Origin: Gordonia araii NBRC 100433
GTDB taxonomy: Bacteria; Actinomycetota; Actinomycetes; Mycobacteriales; Mycobacteriaceae
Direction: 5' to 3'
NCBI RefSeq assembly: GCF_000241265.1
Contig: NZ_BAEE01000045.1
Location: 19,270 to 83,269 of the forward strand
Length of the DNA: 64,000 bases
In this document: in pieces, positions 27,176 to 36,832 of the stretch
Layout: every line of letters starts with the position of its first letter
How positions within the stretch are numbered: the first letter of the stretch is position 1
Translations under genes and position numbers: made by a program
The notes under the pieces: model-generated
The model's database searches: none
The model's input: only the letters and a program-made list of their open reading frames with translations
What the model was told of the DNA's origin: nothing

Positions 27176-28764
27176 CAAGCCAGCACTGTGCCGTGCGCCC
27201 GCATCCACGCCTCGCGGCGATGCGGGTACGGGTCGCGCACCATCCGCGAATGGACGTCGAAGACCATCAGGTCCCGGTTCTCGCTCGTGTACGGCGACCA
27301 CTGCAGCTCGGGCGAGCCGGTACGGGCGAACGTCGTCCAGTGCCCCTGGATGACGCGCGTCAGCTTCCCCGTCGCCCGCCAATCGCCGACGGTCAGCCCG
27401 GCTCCGATGGCGGTCCGGAACGCACCGAAGACGGCGAACAGCTCGGTGGCGTGCGTCGCACCGAAACCGCTGGCGCGCAACACCTTCGTCGAGAAGTCGT
27501 AGCGGTACACGTAGGTCGGATTACCCGCGGCGGCATGTCCTTCGACGAACGGCACGGCCGGACCCCAGAAGATGGAGTCGCCGAGCATTCGCACCTGGTC
27601 ACCGCGACGGCCGTCGCTGTACGCCTCGACCAGGGCCGCGCGCGCCGCGGCGTCGGCGACGCTGACGAAGATCTGCTCCGGCTCTGGCAGGAGGCCTTCC
27701 ATCTTGTTGCGCTCCTTGCCGGGGAGCAGACTCATGCCGCGGGTGAAGAGCAGCGCTTCGTCGCGGTTGGTCCCGATGATGAGCGGCACCGCGTGGGTAT
27801 TGCCGTCGCGCGCGGCGGCGTTGGGATGCTGCGGGAGGTAATCCGTACCGAAGACCGGCCCGAACGGGAGGAGTTCCCCGTTGCCGGAATGCGGGGCATA
27901 CGCGGTCAAACGCTTGCCCGCCTTGTGCAGTTGCTGCGGGCTCGCGTTCTCAAGCAGTTCGCGCGCGCGAGCCGGATCGATCTCGGCACCGCCGCTGCCC
28001 ATCCGGTAATCCGGGTCCGCCAACTGCTTGACGACCTCCTGCGCGAAGTGGTTCGCCACCTCGCGCGAGAAGTTGAGTTCGTTGGCCGGGCTCTGCGCGA
28101 TCGCGCGCGTGAAGAGCCCTTTCGCCGCCGGGGTGGCCAGCAGCGCCGTGACCGACGACCCGCCGGCGCTCTCGCCGAAGACGGTGACGTTGTCCGGGTC
28201 GCCGCCGAACGCGGCGATGTTGCGCTGCACCCATTCCAGGCTCGCGACCTGGTCGCGCAGGCCGAGGTTGTCCTCGAAGGTCCGGCTGTCGTCGGAGTAC
28301 TGCGAGAAGTCGAGGTACCCGAACGGGCCGAACCGGTACTGCACGGTCACGACCACCACGTCGCCGGCCTTGGCGAGCAGCGCCCCGTCGTAGAGCGGAG
28401 TGGCGGTGGTGCCGAGCAGGTAGGCGCCGCCATGGATGAACACCATGACGGGGCGGGGCGTGGCCGAAATGCGGTCCGGCGAGAAGACATTGAGCGTCAG
28501 GCAGTCCTCGCCGGTCGGCTGATACCGGCCAGGTCCGACCGCCGTGTACACCTTGTCCTGGATCTCGGCGGTGCCGTAGGCCTTCGCGTCGAGCTTGCCC
28601 TTCCACGGGGTCAGCGGCTGTGGCGCGCGGAAGCGCAACTCCCCGACGGGCGGCGCGGCGAACGGGATGCCCTTCCAGCTGATCGTTCCGGCACGACCGC
28701 GCTTGCCGCGCACACCGAGAACCAAGCCTTCGGCGGTGGCGATCAAGTCATTCATCGATGTCAT
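27175..28764 (-). CDS. Type B carboxylesterase
   Basis: A 529-residue esterase of the COesterase family. The nucleophile Ser199 is in VFGESAGGSSVTALL; the oxyanion hole is VFIHGGAYLLG; the structural segment EDCLTLNVFSPD is present; and the catalytic Glu and His are expected in the NRDEALLFTRG and GFGATHATELFAVFG regions. There is no signal peptide, so it is cytoplasmic. ATG 28764 (MTSMNDLIATAEGLVLG) is the natural start; ATG 28755 also fits. It is coupled to the downstream lipoprotein gene and divergent from pxpA. Confidence 0.92.
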   Translation of the reverse strand: MTSMNDLIATAEGLVLGVRGKRGRAGTISWKGIPFAAPPVGELRFRAPQPLTPWKGKLDAKAYGTAEIQDKVYTAVGPGRYQPTGEDCLTLNVFSPDRISATPRPVMVFIHGGAYLLGTTATPLYDGALLAKAGDVVVVTVQYRFGPFGYLDFSQYSDDSRTFEDNLGLRDQVASLEWVQRNIAAFGGDPDNVTVFGESAGGSSVTALLATPAAKGLFTRAIAQSPANELNFSREVANHFAQEVVKQLADPDYRMGSGGAEIDPARARELLENASPQQLHKAGKRLTAYAPHSGNGELLPFGPVFGTDYLPQHPNAAARDGNTHAVPLIIGTNRDEALLFTRGMSLLPGKERNKMEGLLPEPEQIFVSVADAAARAALVEAYSDGRRGDQVRMLGDSIFWGPAVPFVEGHAAAGNPTYVYRYDFSTKVLRASGFGATHATELFAVFGAFRTAIGAGLTVGDWRATGKLTRVIQGHWTTFARTGSPELQWSPYTSENRDLMVFDVHSRMVRDPYPHRREAWMRAHGTVLA

Positions 28765-28852
28765 GATTGCCAGCCTAAACCTCCGAGCCGGCCGATGGTT
28801 GCCGCGGCAAGCCCGCGACGGGGATTTCCCGACGGCAACTACCATCGATAAC

Positions 28853-29602
28853 GTGGCAAGGACCATCGATCTCAACGCCGACCTCGGAGAGGGAGTCGGC
28901 GACGACGACGCCATGCTGACCGTTGTGACCAGCGCAAACGTCGCGTGCGGCTTCCATGCCGGCTCTCCGACGATCCTGGCGCAAACGTGTCGGGCGGCAC
29001 AGGAGCGCGGCGTCGCGATCGGGGCGCAGGTGTCCTACCCCGACCGCGAGGGCTTCGGCCGGCGGTACATGGCGATGAATCCCGACGACCTCCGCTCCGA
29101 CATCGTCTATCAGATCGGCGCCCTCGCCGCGCTGGCGTCGTCGACCGGCGCACGAGTCACCTACGTCAAACCGCACGGCGCCCTCTACAACACCGTGGTC
29201 GGCGACGAGGAGCAGGCGGCCGCGATCGTCGAAGCCGTCCGCTCGGTCAACCCGGAACTCGCGATCATGGGCCTGCCCGGCGCGGTGGTCCTCGAGCTGG
29301 CCCGCGACGCCGGGCTGCCGATCATCACCGAGGCCTTCGCCGACCGCGGATACCGCGCCGACGGGACGCTGGTTCCCCGCAGCGAGGCTGGCGCACTGCT
29401 CACCGATTCGGCCGAAATCGCCAGGCGCGTCGTCGAACTCGTCACGACCGGCACCATCGCGGCCGTGGACGGTTCGACCATCACCGTCGACGCGGAGTCG
29501 ATCTGCCTGCACGGCGACACCCCGGGCGCGGTCGAGCACGCGCGCGCGACACGCGACGCGCTCATCACGGCCGGCGTCGACCTGGCCCCGATCACCCGCT
29601 GA
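28853..29602 (+). CDS. pxpA: LamB/YcsF family protein, 5-oxoprolinase subunit A
   Basis: A 249-residue PxpA-type protein, the ATP-dependent partner in opening of 5-oxoproline with PxpB and PxpC. The core has DLNADLGEG at the start, VTSANVACGFHAGSPTIL, GAQVSYPDREGFGRRYM, YVKPHGALYN and ICLHGDTPGAVEHA, all signatures of the family. PxpB and PxpC are not adjacent, so they must lie elsewhere if the complex is made. GTG 28853 follows a TACCAT box (28840-28845) by seven bases, so the message may be leaderless. Confidence 0.92.
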   Translation: MARTIDLNADLGEGVGDDDAMLTVVTSANVACGFHAGSPTILAQTCRAAQERGVAIGAQVSYPDREGFGRRYMAMNPDDLRSDIVYQIGALAALASSTGARVTYVKPHGALYNTVVGDEEQAAAIVEAVRSVNPELAIMGLPGAVVLELARDAGLPIITEAFADRGYRADGTLVPRSEAGALLTDSAEIARRVVELVTTGTIAAVDGSTITVDAESICLHGDTPGAVEHARATRDALITAGVDLAPITR

Positions 29603-29607
29603 CCGGT

Positions 29608-29665
29608 CCAGCAACGTTTCGCCGAACCCTCACCGATCGAGGCGGGAACAGCGAAACGACGCTGG
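29608..29665. terminator. Inverted repeat between convergent pxpA and rlmB
   Basis: The arms CCAGCAACGTTTCGC (29608-29622) and GCGAAACGACGCTGG (29651-29665) pair at 13 of 15 positions across a 28-base loop. It fills the gap between the two stop codons and could end both transcripts. A near copy of the right arm occurs at 43321-43335. Confidence 0.5.
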
Positions 29666-29672
29666 ATCAGGG

Positions 29673-30626
29673 TCAGGATTGGCGACGCTGGCGGGCGAAC
29701 TCGGCTAGCACCACGCCCGCGGCGACCGAGGCGTTGAGACTTTCGACGTCGCCGGCCATCGGGATCGAGAGCACCGAGTCGCACGTCTCACGGACCAGCC
29801 GGGACAAGCCCTTGCCCTCGGAGCCGACGACGATCACCGTCGGGCCGGTGCCGTCGTACTCGTCGAGGCTGACCGCCCCTTCGGTATCGAGTCCGACGAT
29901 CTGCGCGCCCGCCTTGGCCCAATCCTTCAAGGTGCGGGTCAGGTTCGGCGCCTGTGCGACCGGCAGTCGCGCGGCCGCTCCGGCACTCGTCCGCCATGCC
30001 ACCGCCGTCACGCTGGCGCTGCGTCGCTGCGGGATCAGCACGCCGTGCCCGCCGAAGGCGGCGACCGACCGGATGACGGCACCGAGATTTCGCGGATCGG
30101 TGATGTTGTCGAGCGCCACGAGCAACGGCGGTTGCCCCGACGCGAGTGCGTCGGCCATGACGTCGTCCGGATGGGCGTACACGTACGGCGGGACCTGCAG
30201 GCCGATCCCCTGATGCAGCCCGTTCGACGACATGCGGTCCAGTTCGTTGCGGGTCACCTCCAGGATCGAGATGCCCTTGGCGCCGGCCATCTGCACGGCC
30301 TCGGTGACCCGCTCGTCGGCCTCGACACCGGTGACCAGGTACAACGCCGTTGCCGGGACGCCTGCACGCAGGCATTCGACGACGGGATTGCGGCCGAGCA
30401 CGTACTCGGGCCCGTCGTCGTCCTTGCGCGAGCGCCGCTGCGCGGTCTGCTTCTTCGCCGCGGCCTTTGCCCGCTTGTGGGCCGGGTGGTACACCCGGTC
30501 CTCGGCCTTGGGCGTGGCGCCGCGCGCTTCGAGACCACGACGGCGCTGACCGCCCGATCCGACCGTTTGCCCCTTCTTCGTCCCCGACTTGCGAACCGCG
30601 CCGCGTCGTTTGGAGTTACCGGCCAT
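29673..30626 (-). CDS. rlmB: 23S rRNA (guanosine-2'-O)-methyltransferase RlmB-like, TrmH family
   Basis: A 317-residue SPOUT methyltransferase. The basic, disordered N-terminal 70 residues are followed by the substrate-binding domain [20 protein letters not shown] and the knotted catalytic domain: [20 protein letters not shown] (motif 1), [20 protein letters not shown] (motif 2) and [20 protein letters not shown] (motif 3). It uses S-adenosylmethionine to methylate ribose in rRNA; G2251 is the E. coli target, and identity of the target here is inferred. It overlaps the cysS stop. Confidence 0.93.
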   Translation of the reverse strand: MAGNSKRRGAVRKSGTKKGQTVGSGGQRRRGLEARGATPKAEDRVYHPAHKRAKAAAKKQTAQRRSRKDDDGPEYVLGRNPVVECLRAGVPATALYLVTGVEADERVTEAVQMAGAKGISILEVTRNELDRMSSNGLHQGIGLQVPPYVYAHPDDVMADALASGQPPLLVALDNITDPRNLGAVIRSVAAFGGHGVLIPQRRSASVTAVAWRTSAGAAARLPVAQAPNLTRTLKDWAKAGAQIVGLDTEGAVSLDEYDGTGPTVIVVGSEGKGLSRLVRETCDSVLSIPMAGDVESLNASVAAGVVLAEFARQRRQS

Positions 30627-32020
30627 CACGCACCTGCCTCACGCAGCGACCACTGCGCACCGTCGGGGGTGTCGGTCACCTCGACACCCGCTTTCGCCAG
30701 CCGGTCGCGCACCTCGTCGGCGACCGCCCAGTCCTTGTCCGCCCGCGCCTGGGCGCGACGGTCAAGATCGGCCCGGACCAGCACATCGAGGGCGTCCATC
30801 GCGGCCGAATCATCTGCCGCGTCAACCCAATTCGGAGCCATCGGATCGACGCCGAGTATGTCCATCATCGCCCGTACCTGCGCGGCGATCTCGACGGCGG
30901 CGTCCCCGTCGCCGTTCTCCAGCGCGGTGTTTCCGGCCCGGACGGCGTTGTGGATCACCGCGAGACCGGCCGGCACGCCGAGATCGTCGTCGAGGGCGGC
31001 GGCGAACTCCGCGCTCACCCGGCCCACCGGCACCGGTGCGACACGCGAATCCACCCGGCGCACAAAGGCTTCCACGCGCTTGTACGCGGTAGCCGCCTCC
31101 TGCAGCGCACCGTCGGAGTATTCCAGCATCGACCGGTAGTGGGCGCTGCCGAGGTAGTACCGCATTTCGACCGGGCGCACCTTGCGCAGCATCTCCGGGA
31201 TCGCGACGACGTTGCCGAGCGACTTGCTCATCTTCTCGCCGCTCATCGTCACCCAGCCGTTGTGCAGCCAGTACTGGGCGAACCCGTCGCCGGCGCCGTG
31301 GCTCTGCGCGATCTCGTTCTCATGATGCGGGAAGACCAGATCCATTCCGCCGCAATGGATGTCGAACTCCGGACCGAGAAGGCTGGTCGCCATCGCCGAG
31401 CATTCCAGGTGCCAGCCGGGGCGCCCGGGGCCCCACGGCGTATCCCACGAGGGCTCGCCCTCCTTGGCCGCTTTCCACAGCGTGAAGTCGCGCGGATCGC
31501 GCTTTCCGGTGCCCGCGCTCTCCCCCTGGTGCACGTCGTCGAGTTTGTGCCCCGACAGCGCGCCGTAGGTCGGGAGGCTCTGCACGTCGAAGTAGACGTT
31601 GCCGTCGGCGACGTAGGCGTGGCCGCGGTCGATCAGCCGTTGCATGTAGCCGATCATCTGCGGGATGAAGCCGGTGGCGCGCGGCTCGGCCGAGGGCGGC
31701 AGCACCCCGAGAGCGCGGTAGGCGTCGTCGAAGGCGCGTTCGTGGGTCGCCGCCCACTCCCACCAGGGCCGCCCGGCCTCGTCGGCCTTGCGCAGGATCT
31801 TGTCGTCGATGTCGGTGACGTTGCGAACGAAGAGCACGTCGTTGCCCTCATGCGCCAGCCAGCGCCGCAGGACGTCGAAGGCGATGCCGCTGCGGACGTG
31901 GCCGATGTGCGGAACACCCTGGACCGTCGCGCCGCACAGGTACACCGTCACCCGGCCGTCGGTCAACGGGCGGAACTCGCGGATGTCGCGGGTCGCGGTG
32001 TCATACAGGCGTAGGGTCAC
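30626..32020 (-). CDS. cysS: Cysteinyl-tRNA synthetase
   Basis: A 464-residue class I synthetase. The zinc ligand Cys29 ([10 protein letters not shown]), the HIGH motif at 38-41 (PHIGHVRSG), [13 protein letters not shown], the zinc/adenylate segment [19 protein letters not shown] and the KMSKS motif ([10 protein letters not shown]) are all present. The chain has the C-terminal helical anticodon region. GTG 32020 starts [12 protein letters not shown]. It overlaps rlmB by one base and lies 11 bases from ispF in a run of essential genes shared with M. tuberculosis. Confidence 0.97.
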   Translation of the reverse strand: MTLRLYDTATRDIREFRPLTDGRVTVYLCGATVQGVPHIGHVRSGIAFDVLRRWLAHEGNDVLFVRNVTDIDDKILRKADEAGRPWWEWAATHERAFDDAYRALGVLPPSAEPRATGFIPQMIGYMQRLIDRGHAYVADGNVYFDVQSLPTYGALSGHKLDDVHQGESAGTGKRDPRDFTLWKAAKEGEPSWDTPWGPGRPGWHLECSAMATSLLGPEFDIHCGGMDLVFPHHENEIAQSHGAGDGFAQYWLHNGWVTMSGEKMSKSLGNVVAIPEMLRKVRPVEMRYYLGSAHYRSMLEYSDGALQEAATAYKRVEAFVRRVDSRVAPVPVGRVSAEFAAALDDDLGVPAGLAVIHNAVRAGNTALENGDGDAAVEIAAQVRAMMDILGVDPMAPNWVDAADDSAAMDALDVLVRADLDRRAQARADKDWAVADEVRDRLAKAGVEVTDTPDGAQWSLREAGA

Positions 32021-32031
32021 GACCTGCGATC

Positions 32032-32553
32032 CTACCGGTCGAGTCCGGGGTCGGTGCCGCCGCTGGACCCCACCGGTTCGCCGCCGCTCCCCGCGCCGGT
32101 GACGAGTGCGGTGGCCACGGCCGCGATACCCTCTCCGCGGCCGGTCAGCCCGAGACCGTCCGTGGTGGTCGCCGAGACCGAGACCGGTGCGCCGAGCGCC
32201 GCGGAGAGCACCGCCGACGCTTCCTCGCGCCGCGGGCCGATCCGCGGGCGATTGCCGACGACCTGCACCGCTCCATTCAGCACGACGAGCCCGGTCGCGG
32301 CCACCAGCTTCGCCACGTGGGCGAGCATCTCCGCGCCGGTCACCCCGTCCCATTCGGGTCGGCCGGCGCCGAACACGGAGCCGAGGTCGCCGAGCCCGGC
32401 GGCCGAGAGCACCGCGTCGCAGAGTGCGTGGGCGCCGACGTCACCGTCGGAATGCCCCTCGCACCCGTCGTCGTCGGGGAAGTGCAGGCCAACCATCCAG
32501 CACGGAACGCCAGGAGCGATCCGGTGCACGTCCGTGCCGATTCCCACTCGCAT
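32032..32553 (-). CDS. ispF: 2-C-methyl-D-erythritol 2,4-cyclodiphosphate synthase
   Basis: A 173-residue enzyme of the MEP isoprenoid pathway. The metal ligands Asp8 and His10 are in GTDVHRI, the signature [20 protein letters not shown] follows, and [19 protein letters not shown] is the C-terminal family block. The last 18 residues are an unconserved Gly/Ser tail. It is two bases from the ispD stop, so the successive-step enzymes IspD and IspF are made together. Confidence 0.97.
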   Translation of the reverse strand: MRVGIGTDVHRIAPGVPCWMVGLHFPDDDGCEGHSDGDVGAHALCDAVLSAAGLGDLGSVFGAGRPEWDGVTGAEMLAHVAKLVAATGLVVLNGAVQVVGNRPRIGPRREEASAVLSAALGAPVSVSATTTDGLGLTGRGEGIAAVATALVTGAGSGGEPVGSSGGTDPGLDR

Positions 32554-32555
32554 GG

Positions 32556-33233
32556 TCAATCCCAGCCTTTCGCGATGGCCCGCGCCAGCCGCAGGTCCCA
32601 CGGGGTCGTGATCTTGAAGGCGTCCGGATCGCCCGCGACGACATGAACTCCGAAACCGGCTCGTTCGGCGAGCCCGGCGTCGTCGGTGGCGACTCCCCCG
32701 TCGGCGGCCAGGTACGCCTTCGCCAGCGCGTCGGCGTGGAAGCCCTGCGGTGTTTGCACTGCGCGCAGGACGGCACGGTCGACGGTTTCGATCACCGTGT
32801 CGTCGTCGACGCGCTTGAGCGTGTCGACGACGGGCAGCCCGGGTACGACGGCCGGGAACCCGGCGCGCAGGGCTTCGACCACCCTGTGGAACACGGCGGC
32901 CGGAGTGAACGGCCGGGCCGCGTCGTGGACGAGGACGAAATCACCGGCGACGTGGTTCAAACCGGCGCGAACCGAATCGGTGCGTTCGTCGCCGCCGGCG
33001 GTGACCACGATCGTCGCGGAGTCGATGCCGGCCAGGTCGGAGCGAACCGCGTCGATCAACTCGCCCGGCACCACGACGACGATCCGGTCGAGGTCCAGAC
33101 CGTCCGCGGCGAGCACCGACGAAACCGTCCGGGCCAAGATCGTGGCCCCGCCGAGGTCGACGAACGCCTTCGGGCGGTCTTCACCGAGCCTTACCCCCGA
33201 CCCCGCGGCCGGGATGATGACCGATGTCGACAA
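32556..33233 (-). CDS. ispD: 2-C-methyl-D-erythritol 4-phosphate cytidylyltransferase
   Basis: About 225 residues. The nucleotide-binding loop is [20 protein letters not shown]; the family signature is [30 protein letters not shown] and [13 protein letters not shown] close the domain. It makes CDP-methylerythritol for isoprenoid synthesis. The start is uncertain: TTG 33233 gives [13 protein letters not shown], the expected N-terminus, and no ATG or GTG lies nearer. It follows carD by 31 bases. Confidence 0.95.
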   Translation of the reverse strand: MSTSVIIPAAGSGVRLGEDRPKAFVDLGGATILARTVSSVLAADGLDLDRIVVVVPGELIDAVRSDLAGIDSATIVVTAGGDERTDSVRAGLNHVAGDFVLVHDAARPFTPAAVFHRVVEALRAGFPAVVPGLPVVDTLKRVDDDTVIETVDRAVLRAVQTPQGFHADALAKAYLAADGGVATDDAGLAERAGFGVHVVAGDPDAFKITTPWDLRLARAIAKGWD

Positions 33234-33264
33234 GTGCGGCTGCGCTGGATGGAAGTGAGCGCGC

Positions 33265-33753
33265 TCAGGAAGCGGCGGCCAGCACCTCGTCGAGAATGCT
33301 CGAGGCCTTCTCGTCGTCGGTGTTCTGAGCCAGCGACAGCTCGTCGACCAGGACGCGGCGCGCACGCGTCAGCATGCGCTTCTCGCCGGCCGACAGACCG
33401 CGGTCCTGCTCGCGCCGCCACAGGTCGCGCACGATCTCGGCGACCTTGATGATGTCGCCGGAGATCAGCTTCTCCTGGTTCGCCTTGAAGCGGCGCGCCC
33501 AGTTGGTGGGTTCCTCGGTGTGCGGCGCACGCAATACCTGGAAGACCTGGTCGAGACCTTCCGCGCCGACCACGTCGCGAACCCCGACGTACTCCAACTT
33601 CGAAGAGGGGATCTGGACGGTCATGTCACCGTCGGTGACCTTCAATACGAGGTATTCGACCTGCTCACCCTTGATGGTGCGGGTAACGATGTCCTCGACC
33701 CTCGCGGCACCATGGTGGGGGTACACAACGGTGTCGCCAACTTTGAAATTCAT
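33265..33753 (-). CDS. carD: RNA polymerase-binding transcription factor CarD
   Basis: A 162-residue protein, the exact length of mycobacterial CarD. The N-terminal Tudor-like RNA polymerase interaction domain begins [20 protein letters not shown], and the C-terminal helical DNA-binding domain has the tryptophan in [20 protein letters not shown], which wedges at the -10 edge to steady open complexes. It regulates rRNA promoters and is essential in M. tuberculosis. ATG 33753 is the known start. It shares a 316-base intergenic region with divergent lpqE. Confidence 0.98.
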   Translation of the reverse strand: MNFKVGDTVVYPHHGAARVEDIVTRTIKGEQVEYLVLKVTDGDMTVQIPSSKLEYVGVRDVVGAEGLDQVFQVLRAPHTEEPTNWARRFKANQEKLISGDIIKVAEIVRDLWRREQDRGLSAGEKRMLTRARRVLVDELSLAQNTDDEKASSILDEVLAAAS

Positions 33754-34069
33754 GAACTTAGCGCCCCTTTCAACTGAGGTAAGTCTAACACGCGGCCCGG
33801 ACAGCCTTTGCACAACGGTGCAGGTCAAGCGGCTGTTGAGCCACCTTTCCGCTGGCCAGGGCGACTATCGCCACCTACTACCGACTGTGGTACAGCCCAC
33901 CTGGGCCTCACGATGTGGCGCGGCGAGCCCGACCGCGGGAGAAGGAATTTTCGACGAATCTCGCTACCCCGGCGGACGGGACGCGGGCACGCCCACTACG
34001 CTGCGTAGTGAGGTTCCGGGTGGCTGACCACCCGCGGGAACCGTTGAGACCACCAGCTGGAGGATTACG
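33754..34069. promoter_or_regulatory. Divergent carD/lpqE regulatory region
   Basis: This 316-base stretch has no gene. At 33994-34010 there is a 17-bp palindrome (CACTACGC-T-GCGTAGTG). A possible -10 (TACGCT, 33997-34002) lies inside it, placing it in the lpqE promoter. The rest is AT-richer than the neighbours and should hold the carD promoter, but I could not pick it out with confidence. Confidence 0.6.
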
Positions 34070-34690
34070 GTGTCACTGCTCTCCCAGTCCGCGTTCGTCA
34101 AGCCGGTCGGCCGGCACCGCAAACTGCGCGGCGCGCTCGCCGTCGCCGTCGGCGCAGCCCTGGTCTTCGCCGGAACCGCATGCAGCGCGGGCCAGGTCTC
34201 CCAGACCGCGACCCAGGCGCCGGCGATCAACGGCGCGAACATGGACCTCGGCAAACTGGCCCTGCGCGACGTGCTCATCGTCTACCCGGATGCCGACGAC
34301 CCGGCCAAGGTCTTCGCCGCGGGCGGCCCCTTCCAGCTCGCGTTCGTCGTCGCCAACGACGACCCGGTCAACGCCAGCAAGCTCGTCTCCATCAAGGCCC
34401 CGACCGGAACCGTCACGCTCTCGGGCAACACCACGGTTCCCGCCGGATTGGCACTGCGCGCCGGCACGCCGGACGGGATGACGGCCGCGCCGGGTCAGGA
34501 ACTCCTGCAGGCGACCTTCACCAATGCGGGCAAGACCGTGGCCCCGGGCCTCGCTGTTCCGCTGGTCTTCACCTTCTCCACCCAGGGCAAGACCGAGACC
34601 GTCACCGTCGAGACCCCGGTCGACGCCGGTGCGACGCTGGAACGCAAAGACAAGGTCGAAGACCCCGGACACGGCGGCGGTCGCCACTGA
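34070..34690 (+). CDS. lpqE: LpqE-like lipoprotein
   Basis: A 206-residue exported protein. The signal peptide GALAVAVGAALVFAGTAC ends at lipobox Cys38, and a beta-rich domain follows (LALRDVLIVYPDADDPAKVF, FQLAFVVANDDPVNASKLVS), of the type seen in copper-chaperone-like and immunoglobulin-like envelope lipoproteins. GTG 34070 has GGAGG seven bases ahead. Its position and divergent direction next to carD match Rv3584 (LpqE), whose function is unknown. The C-terminus is Gly/His-rich (GHGGGRH). Confidence 0.85.
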   Translation: MSLLSQSAFVKPVGRHRKLRGALAVAVGAALVFAGTACSAGQVSQTATQAPAINGANMDLGKLALRDVLIVYPDADDPAKVFAAGGPFQLAFVVANDDPVNASKLVSIKAPTGTVTLSGNTTVPAGLALRAGTPDGMTAAPGQELLQATFTNAGKTVAPGLAVPLVFTFSTQGKTETVTVETPVDAGATLERKDKVEDPGHGGGRH

Positions 34691-34807
34691 GCGCACCGAC
34701 TTTCCGATAGCCCCCTGAAGCGCCGTCGAGGGATCGCGTCCCCTCGGTGCCCTGCAGGACCATGTTTCATATTTCGTCCGCGACGCCATGTCGCGATAAC
34801 CACCCGC

Positions 34808-34892
34808 GCCGCCTAGGCGGCACCCTAAGCTTGATTCTGAAACATCGGTGTTTCAGAATCTAGTGACGCTGCTCTCAATCCGACAGCGTCAC
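34808..34892 (+). promoter_or_regulatory. Operator, promoter and leader hairpin of the YhgE/Pip gene
   Basis: Three elements are stacked. 34808-34821 is a perfect GC palindrome (GCCGCCTAGGCGGC). 34833-34844 and 34849-34860 are perfect 12-base inverted repeats (GATTCTGAAACA/TGTTTCAGAATC) around TCGG. 34863-34871 and 34884-34892 (GTGACGCTG/CAGCGTCAC) make a 9-bp leader hairpin. TTGATT (34831) and CAGAAT (34854) at 17 bases form a promoter that overlaps the large palindrome, as expected for a repressor site. The regulator is not encoded nearby. Confidence 0.75.
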
Positions 34893-34925
34893 ACCACCAC
34901 GGCCACCCGTCCTGAAAGCAGTGTC

Positions 34926-36746
34926 ATGTCCTCTCCCACCCCACAGCCGCGCCTGCAACGATCTCGGGTCGCCCGCCTCGTCATCGCCGTCCTGGTCATG
35001 GTTCCCCTGGTGTTGTCCGCCGTCTACATGTGGGTCCTCTGGGATCCGACCAAGACCGTGAAGCACATGCCAGTCGCCATCGTCAACCAGGACGACGGGT
35101 TCACCGACGACGGCGGAACGACCAACGCCGGGCAACGCGTGACCGACAACCTCATCAAGTCGGGCTCGCTGGACTTCAAGCGGACCGACGTGAAGACCGC
35201 GTACGAGGGCTTGAGTTCCGACAAGTACTACTTCGTCATCGACATCCCCCGCGACTTCAGCAAGAACCTGAAGACGATCACGACTCCGGGTGCTGCCGCG
35301 TCGATGATCACGGTGACCTTCAACGACTACAACACGCTCAAGGCCTCCCAGATCGGCGGCTCGGCGATGGAGAAGATTCACCAGAGCGTCCTCAAGGGCA
35401 TCGCGTCCACCACCGTCGGCGGTCTCGTCGACGGAGTCCAGAAACTCGGCGACGGTCTGCGGGCGGCTGCCGACGGCTCCGCCCAGATCGGCGACGGCAC
35501 CCAGACCCTGAACAGCAGTGTCGCCAACGACCTGGTCCCCGGCGTCAAGAAGGCACGGGACGGTTCGGCGCAGCTCAGCGAGGGCGCGACCACCCTGGCC
35601 GAGGGACTGGTCACGCTGCAGAACGGCACCGACAAGCTAGGCAACGGCGCCACCCAGGTGGCCGACGGAATCGAACGCCTCACCTCGACCGCCAAGCTGG
35701 CCGAGCTGCAGGAGGCCATCAAGCAGGCCCAGGCCCTGTCGCCCGGCAACCCGCAGATCGCGAAGCTCGCCGAACTCATCGACGGTCTCTCCCGCCTGAA
35801 AGCGGGCAGTCGCGAGGTCGCCAACCAGCTGACCAGTCCGACCGCGCAGTACCGTAGCGGTGTCAACAAGCTGGTCGACGGCGGTGCCCGGCTGCAGGAC
35901 GGAGCCTCGCGGCTGAGCACCGGCATGGTCGCCATCGACCAGGGCGTCGGCCGACTCGCCGACGGGACGCAGCGTCTGCAGGACGGGGCGGCCCGCCTCA
36001 ACCAAGGCCTCTCCAACGGTGCCCAACAGGCCCCCGATTTCGGCGACGAGCAGGCGCGGGCGACACTCGCTCAGCTGATGGCCACGCCGGTCACCAAGGA
36101 GACCAACCACGTCGCCAAGGCCCAGTTCAGCGGACCCGGCGGCGCGCCGACGATTCTGCTGATCGCCTCGATGCTCGTGCCGATCATGGTGATCCTGACG
36201 TTCCGCGGGCACCGTTTCGTCACCGACAACGAGACCCCGCGCTCGCTGCGTAAGGTCGGCCGCCGCGCCCTCGCCGTGAGCGGCATCAGTCTCGGGGTGA
36301 TGGTCCTGGTCGGCATCCTCGCCTTCGTCACGCGCGACCCGATGCCCGATCCGGCCAACATGGCTCAAGTCGTGGCGATAACGGCGGCCGCGACATTGAT
36401 GAACGCCGCACTGGTCTCCGTGCTGTACACCTTGTTCGGCTACGTGGTCGGCACCCTGGCATCGCTGTCCTGGCTCATGCTGCAGTTGTTCTCCTACGGA
36501 GGCATCTGGATGGTCGAGACCGTTCCCAAGCCGTTCCAGTGGCTGCACCCGATCTCACCGCTGACCTATGTGCGCGACGGCTACATCGCCGCCTTCAACG
36601 GTGTGCCCGGATTCTGGTCCGCCCTGTTCACGTTGATCGTGATCGGGTTGATCGGACTCGCGCTCATGGTCGGCGCCACCAAGGTCCAGCGCACCCGCTA
36701 CGAACGCGCACAGGGACTCGTGGCGACGCCCGCGCCAGCGATCTGA
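34926..36746 (+). CDS. YhgE/Pip family membrane protein (RND-like exporter relative)
   Basis: About 606 residues. One helix near the N-terminus (LVIAVLVMVPLVLSAVYMWV) precedes a long extracytoplasmic region with VAIVNQDDGFTDD and repeats of the type LxxGxxxLxxGxxxL (for example QLSEGATTLAEGLVTLQNGT), followed by about five C-terminal helices ending with KPFQWLHPISPLTYVRDGYI. This is the phage-infection-protein/YhgE family, related to MmpL-like and ABC-2 exporters. The ATG at 34926 is favoured, since the earlier in-frame GTG at 34848 is inside the operator. Regulation by an unlinked repressor is likely from the palindrome. Confidence 0.88.
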   Translation: MSSPTPQPRLQRSRVARLVIAVLVMVPLVLSAVYMWVLWDPTKTVKHMPVAIVNQDDGFTDDGGTTNAGQRVTDNLIKSGSLDFKRTDVKTAYEGLSSDKYYFVIDIPRDFSKNLKTITTPGAAASMITVTFNDYNTLKASQIGGSAMEKIHQSVLKGIASTTVGGLVDGVQKLGDGLRAAADGSAQIGDGTQTLNSSVANDLVPGVKKARDGSAQLSEGATTLAEGLVTLQNGTDKLGNGATQVADGIERLTSTAKLAELQEAIKQAQALSPGNPQIAKLAELIDGLSRLKAGSREVANQLTSPTAQYRSGVNKLVDGGARLQDGASRLSTGMVAIDQGVGRLADGTQRLQDGAARLNQGLSNGAQQAPDFGDEQARATLAQLMATPVTKETNHVAKAQFSGPGGAPTILLIASMLVPIMVILTFRGHRFVTDNETPRSLRKVGRRALAVSGISLGVMVLVGILAFVTRDPMPDPANMAQVVAITAAATLMNAALVSVLYTLFGYVVGTLASLSWLMLQLFSYGGIWMVETVPKPFQWLHPISPLTYVRDGYIAAFNGVPGFWSALFTLIVIGLIGLALMVGATKVQRTRYERAQGLVATPAPAI

Positions 36747-36776
36747 CGGTCAGGGCGGCGTCCACCGACGCGCGGC

Positions 36777-36803
36777 CTCCCCGGCCGGCACGAGGCCGGG
36801 GAG
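36777..36803 (+). terminator. GC-rich hairpin terminator
   Basis: The arms CTCCCCGGCC (36777-36786) and GGCCGGGGAG (36794-36803) are perfectly complementary around a 7-base loop, 30 bases after the YhgE gene stop. There is only a weak T tract after it (TTGT). It separates that gene from radA. Confidence 0.7.
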
Positions 36804-36832
36804 TTGTCCGATGGTCCGTTTAGGCTGGCTTG

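Noticed and set aside
34848..34925. Upstream GTG start of the YhgE/Pip gene
   Set aside because: It is inside the 12+12 bp operator, and the added residues are not hydrophobic or family-like.
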